Made by a program: the position numbers and the translations under genes. DNA of 64,000 nt from Mugil cephalus (Eukaryota; Chordata; Actinopteri; Mugiliformes; Mugilidae), in the NCBI RefSeq assembly GCF_022458985.1, contig NC_061785.1, positions 2,842,204-2,906,203 of the forward strand. Reading direction: 5' to 3'. The notes beneath the pieces are model-generated. The model was not told the origin of the DNA. It worked only from the letters and a program-made list of their open reading frames with translations, and made no database searches. This document shows, piece after piece, positions 56,842 through 64,000 of this stretch. The stretch's first letter is position 1, and each line of letters begins with the position of its first letter.

Positions 56842-59800
56842 TTAATTTTCATTGTCTCGCGTGTAGTAAGGGTTGTTGTAGCCCCCGCTCTGATCATTGG
56901 GGTTGTTCTGGGACTCTGCCTGGGTGGATGTGTTACTGCCACCATGGTCGTTGTTCAGCCACTGCAGTAGAAAAAACAGTTAATTGCAAGACAGAGCTTC
57001 ATTAAGTATTACTTTCCTTTTATTTAAAATGCTATGGAAAGGCAACTGGACTGGAGTTTCTTGAAGACGCTTCATTCAAGTCTTCAGTTCTAAAGAACTG
57101 GTGAGGAACTGGCGTTTAAATAAGAACATCTGTGGGTGTTACACTTTAGGTAAACTTCTGCAGAATTCCAATGTTCAATATCACAGCTATGCAGATGACA
57201 CACAGATATATCTAGCACTGTCCCCAGATGACTATAGGTGTCACTGTTTAGAGCAGGTGAATTTGGATGAACTACAGTTTCCTTCAGTTGAATCAGGAGA
57301 TAATTGTTGTTGGTGCTAAAATCAAAATACCTCAAATTGCTGTCGCTAAAAACTAGAGATGGGTGGATGAAGCCTTGTGAAGCTTCTGGGGCTTCTTCCT
57401 GATTGTACCAGAAAAATCTCTGAAGCCTCAAAGACAGACCCTACCAGTGACATCTAGTGGTCAGCTGATATTATAGCAGCCACAAACTTCCAAATGATTC
57501 ACACATAAGTCAAGTCAGGCTTAAACGTCTGTGTCAACATTTTGAAATGTTTGAAATGTTGATTCATTACTTGAAACTTGATTAAGATATCAGGCGCAAC
57601 CCACCTGACACTACAGCCCAATATACACTACACACCCACTACACACTACTGTATGAACAAATGGATGGGTCAAACATTTCCCCATTGTGGGACAATTATG
57701 ACTTCATTGAAAAATCCAGCGGCCTTTCTTTAGTGCAATTTGAACAAACCATGACCTGGACGACCGAGAACCTTCACAAACACATTTTCTTTACACACAG
57801 ACAGAGGGAATACCCACCAAGTTCCTCCCTACAGGGAACAGATTTTGCTGACTGTTGCTGGCAGCTGTCTCCAGGCTGGTGCTGCTCTTCCAGGAGTTGT
57901 TGACCTTTGCCCGTGGAAGTCTAATAACCCCATCCTTGGTATAAGCTGCCAAGCCATTGGCTGACCCCTTATCAAAGACTGATCCCTGGCTGTTGACTGA
58001 GTTGACATTAATCAGTGTTGCCTTGGAAGCAGAGTTGTTGGCGTAGGGCTTTCCGAAGAATCCAGTAGAGTATGTCTTCAACTTTTTCTTTGACAGCCTA
58101 ACAACATTATAGGAAAATACAGTAGTTAACATCCCTTGCTAGTTAAGGGTGTGTATTAGTGAAACAGAAACATGGCAAAGGATTGACAGAAACAGTGAGG
58201 AAGGTTAGAAAGTGGGTGTATAGGGGAAAAACTTACTTGTGAGTGACTAACGGTAGAAGAGCAAGGGACATTAGCAGCAGGGCACCGAGCACAGAGCCGA
58301 CAATCACCAGGCTAAGCTGCCATGCTAACAAACAACAATGTAGAAGACGTTAATATCACAGCACACAGTAACGTGGCCTAATGTGGGGTTTACAGCTTTT
58401 CTCAGTTGCTTTGGTACACAGAATTGAAGTTCTCAAAACTACCTGTTCAATCTTCACGTCACTCTTTGGTACATCCATACAAATGATTATGGGGGGGTGA
58501 GACAGAAGAGGTCAAGGACTTATGCTCTTTCCTAATTCGATAACAGCGACACTTGTAGACCATGTTCCCAATCATGGGCCGAGGCTGATGACGGGACAAC
58601 TGTTCATGAGACTCATTCTGTGTCTTCTGGATATAGCATATAATGGAACTGGAAGCAAGTGCCCAACAAACAGGAATGTCAGGAGGAGTAGGAAGACTGC
58701 ACTGTAATTCCTACAACACGGCATGTACAGTTTTCAGGAACAAGATTGTCCTATGTTCACATTCCAGCAATGTCATGATCTGTCAACAAATTACAGTGCA
58801 AACTGTAAAAGCATAAATGTGAATCTTGTCTAGTCTCTTGCAATCAATCTCCCACATACACTGAGGTGTAACTTACAATAATTGTCAAACTTGAGCCATA
58901 GTTTACATCAAAACTACAGAGTACACTGTTATATTGACAACATGACGAAGCGGTTTGACTGTCTGACTCGTACACAATGACACAAGGACGTGTCATCATG
59001 ATGGCACGACATGTTCACTGACAGATATTTACTCATGAGAGATGAACTAAGGATTTTGAGCAAGAGACTTTGCTTTTGCATGTAATCCATAGCATTTTGC
59101 TAATTGTACAAATTGTATTGAGAAATACACTTAGTGTTTTGCAAATGGTGAGGATGATTCGAGAAATGTACCAAAGCGACTGAGAGAAACTGTAATGCCT
59201 TGTTTTATAATGATGAAGTTCATATTGCCTATAGTGTTGTATATAAGTGGTATGGTACAGGTCGTTTTATAGTATATGGATAATATTTACAGATGAAAAC
59301 CAATGTACAAGTGAGATCATATATACAGGTGAGTAATTGTGCTGTTTCTTTCATTAGTGGTTAATTATGTGCTGCATACTCACATTCATTGCAGTTAAAA
59401 CCAGAATAACCAAATGGACAACTGAAAGACAGAGAAAATGAAATGTCTTTATCATTCAGATAAATGGATGGATGGATGGATGGATGGATAGATGGATGGA
59501 TGGATGGATGCACTTACTCGATACACTCAGAGTTCACTGCTTTTTGTCCAGAGGGACAAGCTGCAAGAATAGAAATTTTAAAAGTCATTTTGGTTGTTTG
59601 GTCAAAGAAATATTAACACACTGCAGACATTCAAAAATCTGAAACTAAATGTTCTCACCACGACAGATTCTGATGCTGAAGTCAGTCGGAACATACTCGT
59701 CCTTACAGGTGCAGTTGAAATTCCCATCTGTTGAAGAGCATCTTGCGGTGGCTGCATCACATGGGTTCCACTTACACAGGTTTTCCTCTATAATTTTACA

Positions 59801-62800
59801 GTGAAGGGGAGGATGGAATGGAGGGAGGGGGTGATGAGAATCGTTCCAAACAACTGACTAATCAGGATGCCATGAAATGAAGTGGGTCTGGATGTACAGT
59901 GTCATAGCAGTCTATCACTGAGATGATGTTACTGACTGACTCTGTGAATTTGTGCGTTGTGGGAGAACATGTGCCAACGCAGATGTGACAATAACCGGAT
60001 AAAAGTCTTGCAGTGAATACCCAATCTGAAGAACTTATCAAAACTAGTGAAACATTAACATTGATCTTACAGACCAAATCAATTAAGCCTTGGATAAATT
60101 AATGTCAGAGTTGCAGATAGATTAAAGAACATCTCTGCCTGAGAACAAATCAGTCTTTTTTCCATTGAAGTAGTTAATAATTGGATTAGATCCAGGTAAT
60201 TAACTCACCAGCAAAAGTTCCTCCTTTTAGTGGACAGTCGGTGCATTCAGTGGCCTTCTCCACCTCCGCTACAACATCTGATGCTGTGATGTCAGATTCT
60301 GGTTGTAGATGATCTCTACAGATGCATTGATCCAACCAACATCCTAAATTGATTGTTGTCAGCTGGCCTGTAGGGGACAGAAATCACTCTTAATAATGGT
60401 AATGTTAAGTGGGAGGAGGATTTAAGTGAACTGGTTCAAGATAGATGGATGGTTAATTTCTATACTCCAACTTACCCACAGTTCCAGCACTATAGATCGA
60501 ACATAAGTAGGATCAGATCCCAGACTCTTGTCCAGCTGTGTTTTTGGGAAAAAAGAAATGTGTTTTTGCTTACGTCATCTTGACAACACAGACATATGGT
60601 CTGATACCAAACAGTTTAGTATAATTAAAAGACAGAGAGAGAAAATGTATTTTTCACCTCTTGGGTAATAAGGTCTGCAGTCCTTTTGAACGCTGGTGAT
60701 GCCTTGTCTGACATGCTGTTTTCATATACTATGTCAGGCAGGTTTATGTGTCCGGGAAAAACTTTGGCTAAAACAAGAAAATACCACAGTAAGACAGATT
60801 CTCACTTAAAAGCTTATAAATTTTTATTCCTTCTTTTTTTGGAAGAGATTGTATCATGTCTACTGTGTAATTCTGTGACTTCAACATGTACGTTACATAC
60901 ATTTATTGAAGTATTTGAAACTCAGAATTTACATTGGAAACTGTCAAATGTGTAGCTAGCTTAAAACCTGCCATTAGGAGCTTCAGGAATTAAGTAAGAA
61001 ACAAAAAAACTATTTTTCAAAAGCTGAGACTTAAAGCAAAGTGCTAATTAACATTGGTAATTGAAATAACTTCCCTTATCAACACCAAGTAATACGAATG
61101 GGCTTCCTACACTCAAACATACATGCTCCTCATATCTTACCAGGTCACAACGATGTGTTTTGTTGTTGTAGTTATCACCAGCCAGACACAAACATACAAA
61201 GCCCTTATTGGCTCGAGCCTCACATGTGCTTCCTTTGCCACAAGGGTTTGAAGCACAGGGATCTGGAAGCGAAAAGAAGCATCATGAGAAAACTGGTGTT
61301 TTTCTTGAATAAGCTGTGACCTGTGGGTGATGTTGAGGGAGTACCTGGAACTGCTGTAGTTGTTGCTTCAGGAGCTGCTGTTGTTGTGGCTTCTGTAGCT
61401 ACTGATGTTGTTGTGGTTTGTGGAGAAGCAGTAGTTGTTGTGGCTTCTGGAGCAACTGTTGTTGTTGTGACTTGTGGAGCAACAGCTGTTGTTGTGGCTT
61501 CTGTAGAAACTGATGTTGTTGTGGTTTCTGGAGAAGCAGTAGTTGTTGTGGCTTCTGTAGCAACTGATGTTGTTGTGGTTTCTGGAGAAGTAGAAGTTGT
61601 TGTGGCTTCTGTAGCTACTGATGTTGTTGTCGTCTCTGGAGAAGCAGTAGTCGTTGTGGCTTCTATAGCTACTGATGTTGTGGTTTCTGTAGCAACAGTA
61701 GTTGTTGTGACTTGTGGAGCAACTACTGTAGTTGTGGCTTCTGTAGCTACTGATGTTGTTGTGGTTTGTGGAGAAGCAGTAGTGGTTGTGGCTTCTGGAG
61801 CACCTGTTGTTGTGGTGTCTGTAGCATCAGTAGTTGTTGTGACCTGTGGAGCAACAGCTGTTTTTTGTGGGTTCTGTAGCTACTGATGTTGTTGTGGTTT
61901 TCTGGAGAAGCTGTAAATCGTTGTGGCTTCTGTAGCTACTGATGTTGTTGTGGTTTGTGGAGAAGCAGTAGTTGTTGTGGCTTCTGGAGCACCTGTTGTT
62001 GTGGTGTCTGTAGCATCAGTAGTTGTTGTGACCTGTGGAGCAACAGCTGTTGTTGTGGCTTCTGTAGCTACTGATGTTGTTGTGGTTTCTGGAGAAGCTG
62101 TAGTCGTTGTGGCTTCTGTAGCTACTGATGTTGTTGTGGTTTGTGGAGAAGCAGTAGTTGTTGTGGCTTCTGGAGCACCTGTTGTTGTGATTTCTGTAGC
62201 ATCAGTAGTTGTTGTGACCTGTGGAGCAACAGCTGTTGTTGTGGGTTCTGTAGCTACTGATGTTGTTGTGGTTTCTGGAGAAGCTGTAGTCGTTGTGGCT
62301 TCTGTAGCGACTGATGTTGTTGTGGTTTCTGGAGAGGCAGTAGTTGTTGTGACTTCAGCAGCACCTGTTGTTGTGGTTTCTGTAGCAACAGTAGTTGTTG
62401 TGACCTGTGGAGCAACAGTTGATGTTGTGGCTTCTGTAGCAACTGATGTTGAGGTTTCTGTAGCAACAGTAGTTGTTGTGATTTGTGGAGCAACAGCTGT
62501 TGTTGTGGCTTCTGTAGCTACTGATGTTGTTGTGGTTTCTGGAGAAGCTGTAGTTGTTGTGGCTTCTGTAGCTACTGAAGTTGTTGTGGTTTCTGGAGAA
62601 GCAGTAGGTGTTGTGACTTGTGGAGCAACAGCTGTTGTTGTGGCTTCTGTAGCTACTGATGTTGTTGTCATCTCTGGAGAAGCGGTAGTCGTTGTGGCTT
62701 CTGTAGCTACTGATGTTGTTGTGGTTTCTGAAGAAGCTGCAGTAGTTGTTGTGTCCTGTGGAGCAACAGTTGTTGTAGCTTCTGTAACTACTGTTGTTGT

Positions 62801-64000
62801 TGTCATCTCTGGAGAAGTAGTAGTAGTTGCAATTTCTGTAGCTACTGGTGTTGTTGTGGTTTCTGTAGCAACAGTAGTTGTTGTGACTTGTGGAGCAACA
62901 GCTGTTGTTGTGGTTTCTGTAGCTACTGATGTTGTTGTGGTTTCAGGAGAAGCTGTAGTTGTTGTGGCTTCTGTAACTACTGATGTTATTGTGGTTTCAG
63001 GAGAAGCTGTAGTTGTTGTGGCTTCTGTAGCTACTGATGTTGCTGTGGTTTGTGGAGAAGCAGTAGTGGTTGTGGCTTCTGGAGCACCTGTTGTTGTGGT
63101 GTCTGTAGCATCAGTAGTTGTTGTGACCTGTGGAGCAACAGCTGTTGTTGTGGCTTCTGTAGCTACTGATGTTGTTGTGGTTTCTGGAGAAGCTGTAGTC
63201 GTTGTGGCTTCTGTAGATACTGAAGTTGTTGGGGGGTTTGTGGAGAAGCAGTAGTTTGTTGTGGCTTCTGGAGCACCTGTTGTTGTGATTTCTGTAGCAT
63301 CAGTAGTTGTTGTGACCTGTGGAGCAACAGCTGTTGTTGTGGCTTCTGTAGCTACTGATGTTGTTGTGGTTTCTGGAGAGGCAGTAGTTGTTGTGACTTC
63401 AGCAGCACCTGTTGTTGTGGTTTCTGTAGCAACAGTAGTTGTTGTGACCTGTGGAGCAACAGTTGATGTTGTGGCTTGTGGAGCAACAGTTGATGTTGTG
63501 GCTTCTGTAGCAACTGATGTTGTGGTTTCTGTAGCAACAGTAGTTGTTGTGACTTGTGGAGCAACAGCTGTTGTTGTGGCTTCTGTAGCTACTGATGTTG
63601 TTGTGGTTTCTGGAGAAGCTGTAGTTGTTGTGGCTTCTGTAGCTACTGATGTTATTGTGGTTTCAGGAGAAGCAGTAGTTGTTGTGGCTTCTACAGCACC
63701 TGTTGTTGTCGTTTCTGTATCAACAGTAGTTGTTGTGACATGTGGAGCAACAGCTGTTGTTGTGGCTTCTGTAGCTACTGATGTTGTTGTCCTCTCTGGA
63801 GAAGTAGTAGTAGTTGCGATTTCTGTAGCTACTGGTGTTGTTGTGGTTTCTGTACCAACAGTAGTTGTTGTGACTTGTGGAGCAACAGCTGTTGTTGTGG
63901 TTTCTGTAGCTACTGATGTTGTTGTGGTTTCAGGAGAAGCTGTAGTTGTTGTGGCTTCTGTAGCTACTGATGTTATTGTGGTTTCAGGAGAAGCAGTAGT
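56842..64000 (-). CDS. Membrane mucin resembling MUC13, copy C (3' exons and part of the mucin exon; possible pseudogene)
   Basis: Exons: mucin 61345-64000 (continues right); EGF1 61141-61262; SEA 60658-60767, 60476-60535 and 60209-60367; EGF2 59659-59787; EGF3 59518-59560 and 59384-59421; TM 58237-58324; tail 57833-58097; last 56842-56961. The last exon encodes WLNNDHGGSNTSTQAESQ, then SGGYNNPYYTRDNEN and a stop; NPYY near the C-terminus resembles the NPYSR end of human MUC13. Compared with copy B, EGF1 is one base short, SEA-2 is one base long at its donor, and SEA-3 has two one-base deletions, each shifting the frame. The mucin exon has two further indel clusters. Either this is a decaying gene or the local consensus is poor. 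The signal exon lies beyond the window. Confidence 0.7.
57833..58324 (-). CDS. TM and tail exons of copy C
   Basis: TM exon 58237-58324 encodes SWQLSLVIVGSVLGALLLMS, then LALLPLVTHK. Tail exon 57833-58097 encodes KLSKKKLKTYSTGFFGKPYA, then NSQGSVFDKGSANGLAAYTK, then SSTSLETAASNSQQNLFP, where a GTAGGG donor follows. Both are intact. The tail is almost the same as in B' and clearly different from copy B. Confidence 0.75.
58500..58720 (+). pseudogene. Transposase-derived fragment in copy C
   Basis: GACAGAAGAGGTCAAGGACT to GGAACTGGAAGCAA is nearly identical to 33430-33590 of B', then jumps by internal deletion to the distal flank (GCCCAACAAACAGGAATGTC). It marks the same old insertion in the EGF3-TM intron. 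Confidence 0.55.
59465..59510. repeat. (GGAT)n microsatellite in the EGF3 intron of copy C
   Basis: About 11 GGAT units with one GATA, at the same place as in B'. Confidence 0.9.
61345..64000 (-). CDS. Mucin-domain exon of copy C, running off the right edge
   Basis: The exon starts behind the GTACTC donor at 61344 and is Thr-rich throughout (TTTSVATEATTTAVAPQVTT, ASPETTTT). The repeat wording (SVATEA, VAPQV, GAPEA, ASPE) differs from copies A and B and agrees with the B' fragment. Higher-order blocks of about 245-255 bases recur (for example 61800-62050 and 62050-62300). Two short patches (61863-61912 and 63228-63256) each carry extra bases that add up to three, so the frame is regained after each patch. 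Confidence 0.75.

Noticed and set aside
61323..63254. Plus-strand VVVASVATDVVVV-type frames opposite copy C
   Set aside because: Antisense of the Thr-rich repeat. The minus strand joins to EGF1 with correct phase.

Overview
This window is vertebrate nuclear DNA, almost certainly from a teleost fish. Coding sequence is split into short exons with GT/AG introns. The introns and spacers hold typical fish mobile elements (several Tc1-like families, Rex1/L2/L1-type LINEs, Gypsy fragments, short tetranucleotide repeats). I see no bacterial or viral genome organisation, no CRISPR array and no RNA gene I can support.

Region 1 (48-14030, minus strand) is the 5' third of lrp2 (megalin), a giant endocytic receptor. 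I could place 28 exons, all with consensus splice sites and compatible phases: signal peptide, seven LDL-receptor class A (LDLa) repeats, EGF pair, first YWTD propeller, EGF, second propeller, EGF, eight LDLa repeats, EGF pair and the start of the third propeller. The gene runs off the left edge, and about 1,568 codons are present.

Region 2 (15350-64000, minus strand) is a tandem array of genes for a membrane mucin that looks like MUC13. Each gene has a signal-peptide exon behind a TATA box, one huge Thr-rich mucin exon, EGF1, a SEA domain on three exons, EGF2, EGF3 split over two exons, a transmembrane exon, a cytoplasmic-tail exon and a short last exon. Copy A (16134-25069) has its signal and mucin exons, but its 3' half lies in a 500-N gap. 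Copy B (35958-46902) is nearly complete; it has one frameshift in the mucin exon and no last exon of its own. B' (32055-35350) is a rearranged remnant that lost SEA, most of EGF1, most of the mucin exon and the TM exon. Copy C (56842-64000) has all 3' exons, but carries several one-base indels and runs off the right edge.

The spacers between copies (about 21.8-32.0 kb and 44.0-56.8 kb) are paralogous over most of their length. They share the same ordered set of transposon fragments, so a block of gene plus upstream flank was duplicated. They differ by a roughly 2-kb L1-type insertion, a roughly 0.9-kb segment and several deletions. The two gene families are unrelated in sequence, although both encode apical epithelial surface proteins with EGF modules; I read their adjacency as linkage only.
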